The notes under the pieces are model-generated. The model did not search any database, was not told the DNA's origin, and was given only the letters and a program-made list of their open reading frames with translations. From the NCBI GenBank assembly GCA_007922195.1, contig ML682059.1:13789153-13853152 (forward strand): a stretch of DNA of 64,000 nt. Reading direction: 5' to 3'. A program made the position numbers and the translations under genes. Of the stretch, positions 1 through 11,485 are shown piece by piece. Position 1 is the first letter of the stretch; each line of letters starts with the position of its first letter. This DNA comes from Podocnemis expansa (taxonomy: Eukaryota > Chordata > Testudines > Podocnemididae).

Positions 1-347
1 CAGGGCAGGCTGGCAGAACAAGAGCCGGGTTGTATATCTAGGGGTTTCCAATGATGCAGCACCACCAACTGGCTCGATCCCCCACCCAGATTTCTGGGAA
101 TCCTGCACTGTTTCCTGGGCACCCCAAAAGGGTAAGTGTTCCCTGCTTGCATGCACGAGACTGAGTGTAGTAAACAGAACTTTTAATAGTAGTAAAACAG
201 AGTGCAAAAGGCCAAGTGACAGAAATAGTGCTGAGGTTCTCGTCGAGCTGAGGTGTCGAGAGCTCCAGTAAAGCTGGTCTACTCGGTGTGCCGACAGTAT
301 GCTAGCGAGGAGAGGGTGTCCCCCCCGACCCGGGAACGAGAATGGGC
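1..347. other. GC-rich non-coding stretch, unassigned
   Basis: No convincing coding frame or transposon terminus is seen. It borders the DIRS remnant and may be part of it (pol end or inverted terminal repeat) or an older insertion. Confidence 0.3.
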
Positions 348-986
348 CTACCTGATGTAGGGTATTTGGGTAAACAGGAGCGGTTCTGCATCCAGATGAA
401 CGCTGTGGCTGCACATGTTGAAGCCTCTGCAGCCATGGCTGGGGCTACTATGAGACACGCTTCTTGTCCCTGGCCCATCCTGCTGTGAACCAGGGCAGGG
501 GTTGTTGGCTGAGGGGTACCTGAGAAAAATAAAGGGGGGGCGGATCCAACCTGAGTGCCTGAAGTAGCAGCTGCCGAGGATGTTTAGGAGTGGACCTCGA
601 TACAGATGTACCGACGGTTTGGGGTTTGGGTGGCATGGCCTGTGTCTGCCCAAGATTGGGAAGGGTACACAGCCAGAATTAGTGCACCCATGGTTGCATT
701 AGAACATGAGGAAGCTGGTCCCTATCAAACCCGTTCCCCTCCAAAGGGAGGGAAAGGGCATCATCTGTCCACTGCAACTATGCACTGGAATCTATTCCAT
801 CCCAGATGTCTCAAGAATAGGGTGGCAGCCAATTGGGGCGGGCACCTTCCTTACAGGTGAGAGAGGAAGAGGTCTCAGCACCCTAGCAATGGGATGATAG
901 CAGTGGAAGGAGAAAGCTTTGCCTGTATTCCCACGATGATGTAGATAAGTGGGAATTGGAGGGGAGGGGGCATCATCCCAAGAGGT
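348..986 (-). pseudogene. Degenerate continuation of DIRS element 1 (gag tail or gag-pol spacer)
   Basis: Minus-strand translation is proline- and arginine-rich and broken by several stops, as in the poorly conserved C-terminal part of DIRS gag proteins. No reverse transcriptase motif could be recognised, so the assignment rests on position directly downstream of the recognisable gag core. Confidence 0.35.
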
Positions 987-2807
987 TTATGTGGAAGGGG
1001 CAGGTCCAGGAGGGAGGAGGCCGAAGTATTTGGCCTCTCCCCTGGGGTCCCGAGCGGTGCCCACCACAGATGGGGTTTCTGGAGGGAACAGGGCATTCCC
1101 TCCGAAAGGCAGGTCAAGGACCACGTGCTGTGCACTAGGGGGCACTCTAGCCTCCCTGAGCCAGCCCACTCGGTGGATAGTTACCGCCGAGGCCATAGTG
1201 CGGGCGGCTGTATCCACTGCGTCACGGGCCAAGTGGAGGTGGTCCTGGGAAATTATGCTACCTTCTTCTAGAAAGGCATCATACTCCTCTCTGGCCTCTG
1301 GTGGGAGCAAGCGTTGGAATTTTGTGACCGACTCCCACACATCCAGCAAGTATCTTCTGGTTATGGCTTGGTTGTTTGCCACTCATAGCTGGAAGACCAA
1401 GGAGGAGCAGACCTTACAGCCCAAGACGTCCAGTTCCCTGGCTTCTCTGGAAGATGGGAGGGGGCCACTAGGGGGCTCCCCCAGGCCTAGCGCCATTTGC
1501 ACCACATCCCTCGGGGGGACCAGGTGATCGGCAAGGGAAGTCCAAATCGGGGACCCGGTATTTAATGCTTGCCGTGTCCGAAACCGGGGCAGTAGAGCTT
1601 GGACTCTGCCACCGAGAAGACATGAGGTCCCACACACTCGGGTGGAGTGGGACTGTCAGGGGTTCTGCCGAGGCAAAGGCTGGCCCGAAGAGGGTATCCG
1701 GAGGGGGACCCGAGGGCTGTACCTCCATTCCTAAATGGGCTGTAGCGTGGCGCAACAAGTCAAAGTGCGCCGACAGATTCCCCATACAGGAACCTGGTGC
1801 TGGGGACAGGGCGGTACCGGGAGCTCGCTGTGATGGGGAGGGAGTCTCCTGGGGGCACCATTCCTGTGGGCAGAAACGGAATGGTGACAGTGCTGAAGTG
1901 CAGCGCTGAGGTCGCCTGGAGCCCCTCGATGGCTCTTCCTCCGGGCTGGAAGTGGGGGAAGGAGATCACGACTCCAGGGGCAGTACCGGCAATGGCAAGG
2001 TGAAATGTTGTCGTGGGGATGGCCCTATGGTACCGGGCCCCAATGGAATAGAAGACAGAGGGCTGTATGGCAAGGGAGAGCGATGCCTATGATGGACCCA
2101 GGCCTTAGACGTAAAGGCTGGTTTGCCCCTTCTAGCTGGGATTGGGGCAGGTGGTGTGGGAAGTAGGAGGAGGGCTCGAGCGGCCTCCACTGCTTCAGGG
2201 GTTGACAGCACGAGAAGTGACTCCGAGCGGCCCCGTGGCAAGTCCTTGCCTAGGGAAGGGGGACTGCCTGGCTGGGAGGGCTCCCGCTCCCGCGGTACTG
2301 GGCTGTACCGAGTCTGCGGTGCCGAGAGTGACTGTGGTTGGTGCTGGGGTGAACTTGGCATCGGCGACGTTGGGCTGTATTGGGCCAATGGTGCCGGAGA
2401 TGCCGGCAAATGGTGCCGGGGTAATCCGGGTACCAGTGGTACTGGACTGTGCTGGGGGCGACCTCAAGCGGTGCCAAGGTTCCTGGGTGCTGCTGAGGTG
2501 CTGGAATCAGCATCAAGGTTGTACAGTGGCAGCTATTGGTGGTACGGTGACGTGTGGGCCCCGGTGCTGAGCTGGGGTTTGGTGCCGGGCAGAAACCTGA
2601 AGCCTCGGGTGAAGAGTGCCGAGCCTGTTCAGAGGCTAGGGCATGGCGCTGTTGTTCCCTCTCCTTGATGGTCCGAGGTTTAAAGGAGAGACATGGGGAA
2701 CAGGCTGAGACCAGGTGGTTTTTGCCTAGCCACTGGAGGCACTTCCCATGGGGATCATCCCGGGGGAAGGCCTTGCTGCACTTGGAGCAGGGTTTAAACC
2801 CTGGCAT
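987..2807 (-). pseudogene. DIRS-type retrotransposon gag remnant (element 1)
   Basis: The likely gag start is the ATG at 2807. Right after it comes a cysteine-rich motif (KPCSKCSKAFP, then PHGKCLQWLGKNH, then CSPCLSF and PRTIKERE), the zinc-finger-like N-terminus of vertebrate DIRS gag proteins. A long Pro/Ser-rich linker follows. The conserved gag core lies at about 1382-1000: RYLLDVWESV, then DAVDTAARTMASAVTIHRVGWL, then LDLPFGGNALF. The reading frame changes at least twice between 2250 and 1640, so the gene is broken. DIRS elements use a tyrosine recombinase instead of an integrase, but no recombinase or RT is seen here. The fragment is much more GC-rich than its surroundings. Confidence 0.72.
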
Positions 2808-3142
2808 ATTTGATGATGTTCCAGTCTGACGGTGGAAGGCTCCTGTGGTGGAACTATGTCCACGAAGAGGTGCTCCCAGTCGGGTGAAAAACTCAAAGAA
2901 GGAGGACAGGCTGCGTGCGTTAGCAAGGAGTGGATGTTCCAAATCCGCTGTGCCAGGCGGAAGAAATGAAACTGAGGAGGGGTTGGGAGGCGGCCGTCTA
3001 TATAGCCACAGGGTGGCATGAGGGGTGAAGGCTGCCCACCCTCTCCTGACAGGTGGGGACAAAAGTTTTCTGACCAATCTGGTGCTCCAACATGGAGACA
3101 CCTATTACTGAATGCATCCGAGCAGTGCTTGAAGAAGTTCAC
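2808..3142 (-). promoter_or_regulatory. Leader/terminal repeat of DIRS element 1 with TATA-like box
   Basis: Upstream of the gag ATG on the minus strand lies a self-complementary CTATATAG at 2998-3005, about 190 bp before the start codon. This is a plausible core promoter inside the terminal repeat. The element's outer end near 3140 was not fixed because the partner repeat is not in view. Confidence 0.35.
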
Positions 3143-4616
3143 ATACTATGGTAGCACATACAATCTAACAGGGTATTAATGTTTAGCAGATCAAGGCTTT
3201 CAATATAATACCAAACAAGGCATACTTTGTGCAGAGCTATGACAGGATCTTTGGTGGTGGCCTCCTGGCCTGCCCCATCTCATGCCAGCCTAAATAGGTG
3301 CAGGGCAGCAAAGTTGGTGAGCTGGGCTATCGCCTGACGGGGCAGCTGTCAGTGCATTCGGGCTGAGCAGTTGCCCAGGCTTAATTAGACTAGGGACGGC
3401 AGCTGGCCAGCTGACCCAGCAGGGTTTATATGCTGGTTAAGAAGAGAGGAGGAGTCGGCCAGAGGGGAAAGGAGTGGAAGTGGGGTGTGGAAGTTTTTCC
3501 TGTCTCCTTGGACTCTGAACAGTCCCAGAGACTGCTGGCCCAAGCAAGGCACTGAAAGTTGGTGGGAAATTCACATACACCTTGTACATAAAAGCACTGG
3601 TTACTGCTAGTTGGAGGGTCTCTGAGTCCTTCGATCACTAGCTGGGGACCAAAGCGGCAGAGGACCCCAGTAATAACATATTATAATTACATGGCATTGA
3701 TGAATAGGGCTGTCACAGGTGTTCTTTCACACACAAGAGTGTCCCAGGCTCATGTTGTATTTTCTCCCCTCAGACTTGACTGTTGCATGGAGGGGGGTAG
3801 ACGAGGCACTCAAGGAGAAGTACATAACCCCCCCACACCCAGAGTCTACATGGTAGGGGGATTCATGCTGCTTTTCCCCAGACCTTTGGGTGCAGCAGGA
3901 GGGGAACTGAGAAGGGAATAATATTCCCTTCTCTTTCAGGACTTGGTGCAGCCATGAAGGGGTGGACCTGAACAGTTCTAGTCTGTTGCAAGTACCGTGC
4001 CAAACATTAGAGCAGTGAGGTTAAGAGTGGAGGTGCTGACAAAGCAGCAGGGATGATGGGGGCTGGTGTCTACAGGAGAGATGTTCCCTGAAATTAATGT
4101 GAAAAAGCTGATCAGTATGCCATCCCCCTTTGGGGGAACCATATGAGGAAGAGGAGAGAGAGAGGGAGCATATTCATCAGCCAATCATACAACACCAGTG
4201 GATTAGTCTCCCCTGGGACTGCATCCTTCTTTTGTGGCTAATTAACAGAGGTAGCCTTATAGCTTAAGTAATATCAGTCTGTGCAACAATGCTGAAGGTA
4301 CCATTGTCAACCCCTAATGATGATGATACTGATGTTGGGATGTGGAGAGGGAAGCTTTGTTATAGTTCTTCATTATAGAATTTCTGTTTATCTTTTTCCT
4401 TTAAAAATACATCTGGGAAATTATATGCAAATATTTTGACCATCTAATTAAAGTTCTATTATAATGCATATGCACAAGGGGGCTGCATTAAGGTTGCAGA
4501 GGCATCCTTACATATGAAGGTTGCTTACCTGGTTTTTCAAGATGAACTCCGCATATTCACATTCTCAGATATGCACTGACTGGTGCCATTGAACTGTGCA
4601 GACTTCTACTAGCAGT
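3143..4616. other. Unassigned stretch; possible LTR-like segment near 3300-3690
   Basis: The part from about 3330 to 3690 has an LTR-like character: a GC-rich stretch, TTAATTAGACTAG, then TTTATATGCTGG, then a purine-rich block. No matching second LTR or target duplication was found. The remainder is ordinary AT-richer intronic DNA. Confidence 0.25.
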
Positions 4617-4624
4617 GCCTAGTC

Positions 4625-5003
4625 CAGGGGGTGTCAAACTCATCCCTCTGGTGGGCCAGATTTGACTTAAATGTACTTCAAGTGGGTCGTACACACCATA
4701 AATTGAAATACTAGGGCACTCTTGCAGCATTGCAGAGCACTATGTATGTGAGATTGCACTCCGCAAGACCACACATGCTCTTTCTCTCTTTTTGTTAGGG
4801 ATAGAGTGTGGTTGCACGGAGCGCAGTCCCACATACCCAGTGCTCTGCTATGTCGCAAGACCTGACACTCTCGTGGCATCGTGTAGTGCTGGATGTAAGA
4901 GACCACACTCCCTTTTTTTTCCTCTGTTGGAGAGTGTGGTAACACAGAGCACAGCTACAGGCCAGATGGAAGAGGTTCACAGGTTACATGTTTGACACCC
5001 TTG
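4625..5003. mobile_element. hAT-type MITE with 8-bp target duplication
   Basis: Terminal inverted repeats CAGGGGGTGTCAAAC and GTTTGACACCCTTG bound 379 bp. They are flanked by GCCTAGTC (4617-4624) and ACCTAGTC (5004-5011), an 8-bp duplication with one change. Termini opening with CAGGGGTGTCAAAC are known from non-autonomous hAT elements. No transposase frame is present. Confidence 0.85.
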
Positions 5004-5011
5004 ACCTAGTC

Positions 5012-5799
5012 AAACACTCACAGCCCCCCTCTCCCCTCTGTAGGGAGAACAGCAATGATTGTCACCTCAATTCCTTTCAAAGCTAGTGCTTAGCCAGTGG
5101 AAAAGTGGACCCTGCAAGAGAGGGAAAGGGGGAAGTGTGAATATACAGAGTCCATCTCAGAGGGCTTCAGTTACAGGTGAGTTATATTAATTTCTTCTTT
5201 GGCTGTCCTCTGCATAGTCCATAGTATGCACTTCACATCAGATGGCGGGGATGGAGTCATAACTCCAAACAACTGGAGCACAGATCTACAAACTGTGCAT
5301 TTGACCTACCTGCAATATATGACAATGTTTAATGAATGTTTGTATGGAACTCCATGTGGCTGCTCTATGTTATGATATAAACATACAATTTAGGTTTGTA
5401 TAAGTATTTAAGCCTGCAGAGTGGATTCTGGGCTGTTGTTTTCCAGCAAACTGTGGCTGGGAACTATTGGGGGGAGCCCTAACACTGTACGACATTCTAG
5501 TGGTAGTACATGTTTCAAACATGCCACTGATGCTGCCAACACTCTAGTGGAGTAGGCTTACAGCTGAAGATTGGGAGATCATGCTGCACTCTTATGACTT
5601 TCTATTATACACTGTCCCACCCATCTTGAAAATGTTAGTACTGACACAGGATTTCCTTTACAATTATCAACATAAGAAACAAACAATTTACATGAAGATC
5701 TCAAGTCCTTAGTCCTCCCTGAACAGGATACAACTCTCCAAACAATGTGGCTTTGAGTGGCCCTTATTCAAATGAGGTCTGCAGAAAAACAGTGGCAGA
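5012..5799. other. AT-rich intronic stretch, nothing recognised
   Basis: No open frame, repeat terminus or RNA gene was recognised. Confidence 0.5.
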
Positions 5800-6988
5800 G
5801 TCTATGATGAGATGACCGGCTCTGTGGATGTGTGGAAAGTTGTGGATGTGATATAACTTGACTTTACCAAAGCGTTTGATGTGGTTTCCCATAGTATTCT
5901 AGCCAGCAAGTTAAAGAAAGATGAGTTGGATGCATGAATTATAAGGTGGATAGAAAACTGGCTCGACTGTTTGGCTCGAGAGGTAGTGATCACTGGCTCA
6001 ATGTCTAGTTAACAGCCAGTATCAAGGGGTATACCCCAGGGGTTGGTCCTGGAGCTGGTTTTGTTTAACTTCTTCCTTAATCAGCTGGATGATGGGATGG
6101 ATTGCACCCTAAACAACTTCATGCGTGACACTAGACTGGAGAGAGGGATAAAAATTCTGAAGGGTAGGGATAGGATGCAGAGTGACCAAGACAAATTTGA
6201 CGATTGGGCCAAAAGAAATGTGATGAGGTTGAGCAAGCACAAGTGCAGATTCCTGGACTGCAGAATCCTCTGCACTGCTGCAGGCTGAAGATCGAATGGA
6301 TAAGCAGCCGTTCTGAAGTAAAGGATGTGAGGGTTACAGTGGACGAGAAGCTGGATATGAGTCAGCAGTGTGCCCTTGTTGCCAAGAAGGCTAATGGCAT
6401 ATTGGGCTGCATGAGTACGAGGATCACCAGCAGATCAAGGGAAGTGACTATTTCCCTCTACTCAGCATCGTGAGGCCACATCTGGAGTAGTATGTCCAGT
6501 TTTGGGCCTCCATTACAGACAGGATGTGAACAAATCAGAGAAAGCCAAGGAGGGAGCAATGAAAATGGTTAAGGTGCTGGGCCACGTGACTTATTAGGAG
6601 AGTCTGAGGAAACTGGGCTTACTTTGTGTGCAGAAGAGGAGAACTAGGGGTGATTTGATAGTAGTCTTTAACTACGTGAAAGGAGAGCTAGGCTGTTCTC
6701 AGTAGTAGTAGATGAAAAAACAAGAAGCAATGGCCTCAAGTTGCAGTGGGGGAGGTCTAGGTTGGATATTAGGAAAAACTTTTGTACTGGGAGGGTGGTG
6801 AAGCAATGGAACAGGTTACTGAGGGAGGTGGGAGAATCTCCGCCTTTAGGGGCTTTAAAGGCTCAGTTTGACAAGCCTTAGCTGGGATGGTTATTTGGGG
6901 TTAGTCTTGCTTTGAGCAGGGGATTGGACTACATGAAGTCCTGAGGTCTCTTCCAACCCTAATCTTCTATGATTCCATGATTCTATGA
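5800..6988 (+). mobile_element. CR1 LINE, 5'-truncated, degenerate
   Basis: Fragments of the CR1 ORF2 reverse transcriptase are readable in order, with frameshifts and stops: DFTKAFDVVSHSIL-like at about 5860, the VPQGxVLG region near 6030, the LDDGMDCTLNNF region at 6085, [21 protein letters not shown] at about 6345-6410, and the [20 protein letters not shown] region near 6640. The 3' end closes with TTCCAACCCTAATCTTCTATGATTC, the CR1 terminal octamer-type repeat. It lies antisense to GABBR2. The many stops mark it as older than the CR1 at 33-34.7 kb. Confidence 0.88.
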
Positions 6989-7695
6989 CTGATATGGAAC
7001 TCAAAAGCAATTTTTTTTGGTATGAATCTAAGGGGTGGATGAAGGAATACTTCATATTTATAAAAGCTTGTAAGTGGAATGTCACCCATTAAAGTGACCC
7101 ATTTACTCTTCCTCCTAGCAGATATTATTGCTGTAATAAAACAGTCTTAACTGATAGACAAAATAAAGAACATGAGAGTAAGGGCTTGAAGGGTGGAGAC
7201 ATAAGCTGTGATAACGTTAAGTTCAAGTTCCACGATCTCTCACCAAGGGTACAAATTTAGTAAACCTTTAAAAACTTTTGAACAACATCATGTGAGAATA
7301 TTAATTTGAATATTGTAAGCTGATAAATATATGTTTAGTGATGCAATTGACAGTGCTTTAAATATCATTAAAATATAACAAATATTTTAATATCAATTCA
7401 ATAGGGGCTAGCAGGACCTATACTCCTGTTAGGAAAGCATGGCAAAAACCATTTCCATTTTAACTCATAGTATTTTCTAGTTGATTTCCTTTTAGCATTA
7501 AAGAGAATGTGTAGAACATAAGCATCTAGGAATAGGATTTTTGATTATGGAATTAGTAAGGCTTTATTTTAGTTCATTAAGAAAACCAAACTTTGGAACA
7601 CATAACGTGAATTTTGTGACTTCTGCCAGCTCACCCTCAAAGGCTGCTTTAGGAGTCAGTTAATTACATATGAAAACACAAAATCCTTTGTATCT
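6989..7695. other. AT-rich intronic stretch, nothing recognised
   Basis: No coding or repeat signal was recognised. Confidence 0.5.
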
Positions 7696-7699
7696 TGAG

Positions 7700-9425
7700 A
7701 AATGCCATTACTTTAGGTAAGACAGGGAAGGAATAATGAAATCTAGAGTCAATATTCTAAAATACATCCTTGAAATATAGCTGTTTAGTTTTAATTTGGA
7801 AGTAGGAAACAAAAGAAATAGATTCTGAGACATATTGGTACCTGCTCCATTGCTAACTTTGCTTACAGAGAATAGATTTCTTTTTGTTAACACTGACTCA
7901 TCAGAAGCATCCCTGGGAAAGAAGGGTTTGGAGTGAGAATCTTGAATGAGATGGAATGATTGTTCTTTATAATGTCCAAAACCCATCTCTCTATGGTAAT
8001 CTTTAGCAAATCACTGTAACATTGGCTAAAATGGCCCCCAATTGTAATGGAAATAGGCATCAAGATTGGTTTGCTGCCCTTGAATACCATTCCAAAATTT
8101 CTGCTCCTGGGAAATATCTGTCTGTACAGAAATTTCCACCTTCTCTTCTTCATCTCATAATCTGTCATTAATTAGAAGGCAGGATGGGTATTCCATTATC
8201 AAATCCATTACTGCAAAATTCAAATGTGTCTAATTTGAAGGTGCTCTCGAGACTTTGTGTATCTGATCTTTATATCTTGATCATCATATCAATACTGAAC
8301 ATGAGACTGGACCATAGAGGGAGGTTGGTGTGGATAAGCTGGAGCTGAACAATATGGCCAAGGAACCCATTGACACCCTTAACAGTCCTACCATTTTGGC
8401 CAGGTCAGTATCATGGCAGAGTCAGGTTTTGTAACAGTTTGTGTCCAATGGAGGACTCTGGGATTGTAGTTCCAGACTATCCTTTGCCTCTAGTTGTTCC
8501 TTTAAATGTGGATCTGAATCTGGATCTGACAACAAAATGATTAGGGACTCCACCAAGATTGGTATTCTTAACATAGACATAGGAGAAATTGTCCTCTTAG
8601 GAGAGTTTGAAGGTGTCCTGGAGGTAATATTATCAACAGGACATTTGATTTCCTTTTCCTGTGAGAGTGGGGGAAATGGATTTTTGTTCAATCTTCTTTT
8701 CTCTATTTTTATTGCAGAATCCATTGGAACTGAAGACTGTGGTTCCGCAGACACTAGAATGGTTTACTGCATTGGGTACCTTCAGTACTGGTATAGCAGA
8801 TTCCATAGACGTCTTCACAGCTGAGATAAGAGATTGCTCACTGGACTTCAAGTTCCATTCCATGAATCCCTGATTCACGATCTCATGAGCCAACTTCTCC
8901 AATAAGTCTCCAGGCAGGTGGACAGTCTTGTTTTTTGATTTCTTGGAATCAAGGATCTGGTTCCATAGAAGTTCCAGGCATCTGTTATTTACCTTCCATA
9001 TCTGATTTCCACGATACTCGTACCTTTTTTGGCACCAGGGTCAGATGCTTTTTTACCAAGTGCTGGAGACTGATGCCTATGTTGATGGCTTACAGCTAAA
9101 GTCTGGAAGGGTCCAGAGATCATCCAAGACTCTTGTTCTTATCTTCCAGAGCCTTACAAATTAAGGATCCAGAGGTCCTTGCTGATAAGACTTCTTATAG
9201 AAGGAAAGCTTAGAGTCTGTTCTGTCTCTCTTTTCTGATTTGAAGTGTGAAAGTACTACAGAATGAACAATGAGAACAAGGAAAATGGCTTTCTCCTAAG
9301 CACATCAATGAGCAATCATGGGTGTGTGAATCTGGGAAAACTGCCAGACACTTCACATGTCTCTGAAAGCCATGGTTCCTGCTCTTTGGCTCCATCACAA
9401 GAACAAAAAGAAGTAACATAACCAA
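7700..9425 (-). pseudogene. Second, older DIRS-type retrotransposon remnant (gag plus RT start)
   Basis: Reading from 9425 downward, a cysteine motif (HDCSLMCLGESHFP, CSHCSFCSTF, IRKERQNRL) is clearly the counterpart of the gag finger in the element at 987-2807. A Lys/Ser-rich and Pro-rich gag-like stretch follows to about 8430. At 8168-7890 comes IGGHFSQCYSDLLKITIERWVLDIIKNN, matching the N-terminal entry of DIRS reverse transcriptases (GGRL...ITSDRWVL...I in family terms). At 7930-7800, split over two frames, is an equivalent of the loop before the RT palm (DASDESVLTKEI, then QVPISES). Many stops and frameshifts make it non-functional. No tyrosine recombinase was seen. Confidence 0.68.
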
Positions 9426-9708
9426 TAAACGTGTCCTGTCTATAAAATAACAACTAAGGCACTGTATCTGACCATCTAAAGGATCTTGATCTGTAGACGA
9501 TTCATGGCTGCCTGTGTCAGCATGTGGAAAAAACAGAGGTGATAACCACTACTAGTCTCTCTTTTATAGTTATGCCCTCAGAACGTCCCCACAGGCTGAA
9601 GGAAGGAGCAAAGCAAGGCCTGTGACTGATTGTCTAAGCACTGCTAGAAGAAAGCTACACTTTTCACCTGCACTAGTTTGTGCATATTCAAGAATGGCAA
9701 CATGCAGA

Positions 9709-9988
9709 TGAAAAAAAAAACACCAAGGAGTCGTGTGTCACTTAAAGACTAACAGATTTATTTTTCACATGAGCTTTCATGGGAGAAAATCCCACTTTGT
9801 CAGATGCTTCGAAGATGGGGGAATTACATTCTGACGAAGTGGGATTTTCTCCCATGAAAGCTCAAGTGAAAAATAAATCTGTTAGTCTTTAAGTGCCATA
9901 CGACTCCTTGGGGTTTGTTTTGTTTTGTGTTTTGTTTTGTTTGTTTGTTTTTGCTGGATTAGACTAACACGGCTGCCCCTTTGGAAAG
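9709..9988. mobile_element. Inverted dimer of the PLE 3'-end unit
   Basis: A reverse-complement unit (9721-9830) meets a forward unit (9831-9988) head to head, so the 3' ends point outward. Both arms share private variants (GTGAAAAATAAATCTG and CGACTCC) absent from other copies, so they derive from one template. Flanks TGGCAACATGCAGA (9695-9708) and TGGCAACACACAGA (9989-10002) form a 14-bp duplication with two changes. A T/G-rich tract (TTTTGTTTTG...) expands the forward arm at about 9914-9952. Confidence 0.82.
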
Positions 9989-10002
9989 TGGCAACACACA
10001 GA

Positions 10003-11485
10003 CAACACTTAAAAAAGAATCTCACATTTCTTAACTTTTGAATGCTTAATGTTTCCTGCCTAATAATGTCCTTTTAACATGGGTTTTGGTGTGTATTTAA
10101 AAATAGAATAAACACCTGTTCATTAATAATCAGAAAGAATTGGTATTGTTCTGACATGTTCAACATCACTATTACCGTGATTACAATAATGGAAGTACAA
10201 TACTGATAACGATCTTAGTTTCAAACTAGAATCCTGTAAGTTTAATGAGCAGAGCTGGTGGACACTACGTGCTTTGCAACCTGTGGCTTGTCAGGATTTC
10301 TAGCATCCCCTACTACAATCATTACTAATTAGACAGTTAGAATTTGTATTGAAATGTGAAAAGATTCCTTTCCAAAAATCATTAGTCTGGGAATACAGCC
10401 AACCAACAAAAATGATGCCAGCTTTTACTACAAATAATGGGCATGAGTTAAGCTAAGGCAGTTATAAAGGGATCAAAAACATCAATTATAACTGGAAAAC
10501 TGATTTGAATAGGTTGTGGAAGTTGTGGTTTGATCCATCCTCATTTACAGCTGAGCACAGCATGTGAAGTAGTTAAATACCCTTTAGCTCAGTAGGAAAA
10601 TACTTCGTGCCTGTGATAAGGGAAGGGAAAAGGTCTAGGTGCAAATGTGTTTCCTTCACAACTGTATAGCCTAATTTCAAAAGTTTATTCCTACATGTCA
10701 TTGGCATTTTCCTTGGGGATAAATCCTTGCTTTTATACGAACCTCAGTTAATTATGACCAGGGTGAGGTAGACACAAAGGCCCAGTTCAAACTGGCAGGA
10801 AAATTTGGCTGCAGTCATTGGGAGTTACACAAATTGCTCAAAGTAGCTTACATATCTCCTTTCGACTTCCTAACTCCCCTTAGCATGGCATCTTCATGGT
10901 GCTGCCCCGAGAAGGTGGTTTTACTAAGTCAATTTCCAGACTGACTTAGTGTGTTTTAACTGACAATCTAGTCAATCTAGAAAGATCGATCTGACGGCAG
11001 CAACTTTGTCACCATCTGTGTGGAAGTGGCCATAGACAAAAGCAAAGTGTTTTCTTGGGCCTGCTAAGAGGACAGTAATGGTGTTGCAACATTTATGGTT
11101 TGGCAATAAGTGTGACTGTATAGAGCCCTGCAAAAAGTCTACAGGGGACTATACCCAGACTAGTTTACTAGTGAATGGCCTCACCATGTTCCTTCCTTTC
11201 CTTCCCAAGTGAAGGCTCAGCCAAACTGGAGAAGGATGATTAAGATTGTAGGAAGCCTGCTACGATCCAAAGAGTCATCTTTGAAGTCAAGAATAGGAGC
11301 AGCAAGCTGTTAGTGAAAGATTCTGTAGTCTGCACTTCTCTAACAATTCCCGTGGAATTAGATCCTAGCCACTTTTGAAAATCGCACTACAGTTATCTGC
11401 ATGATTAGGTGTCCACCTTTAAAAATCTACCCTTCCCCTTTTTGGCTCAACAAGTCCAGAGCCTGTTGATTTTCAGAACCCCTTA
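10003..11485. other. Intronic stretch, nothing recognised
   Basis: No coding frame or repeat boundary was recognised. Confidence 0.5.

Noticed and set aside
348..3142. A host protein-coding gene in the GC-rich left end
   Set aside because: Long frames on both strands come from GC-rich composition. The only recognisable peptide signals are DIRS gag blocks on the minus strand, split over two frames.
3691..4184. Small frames around 3.7-4.2 kb as genes
   Set aside because: Short, without conserved motifs, splice context or codon signal.
9721..9960. Tail-to-tail SINE pair created by two separate insertions
   Set aside because: The two arms share private variants and one target duplication encloses both.
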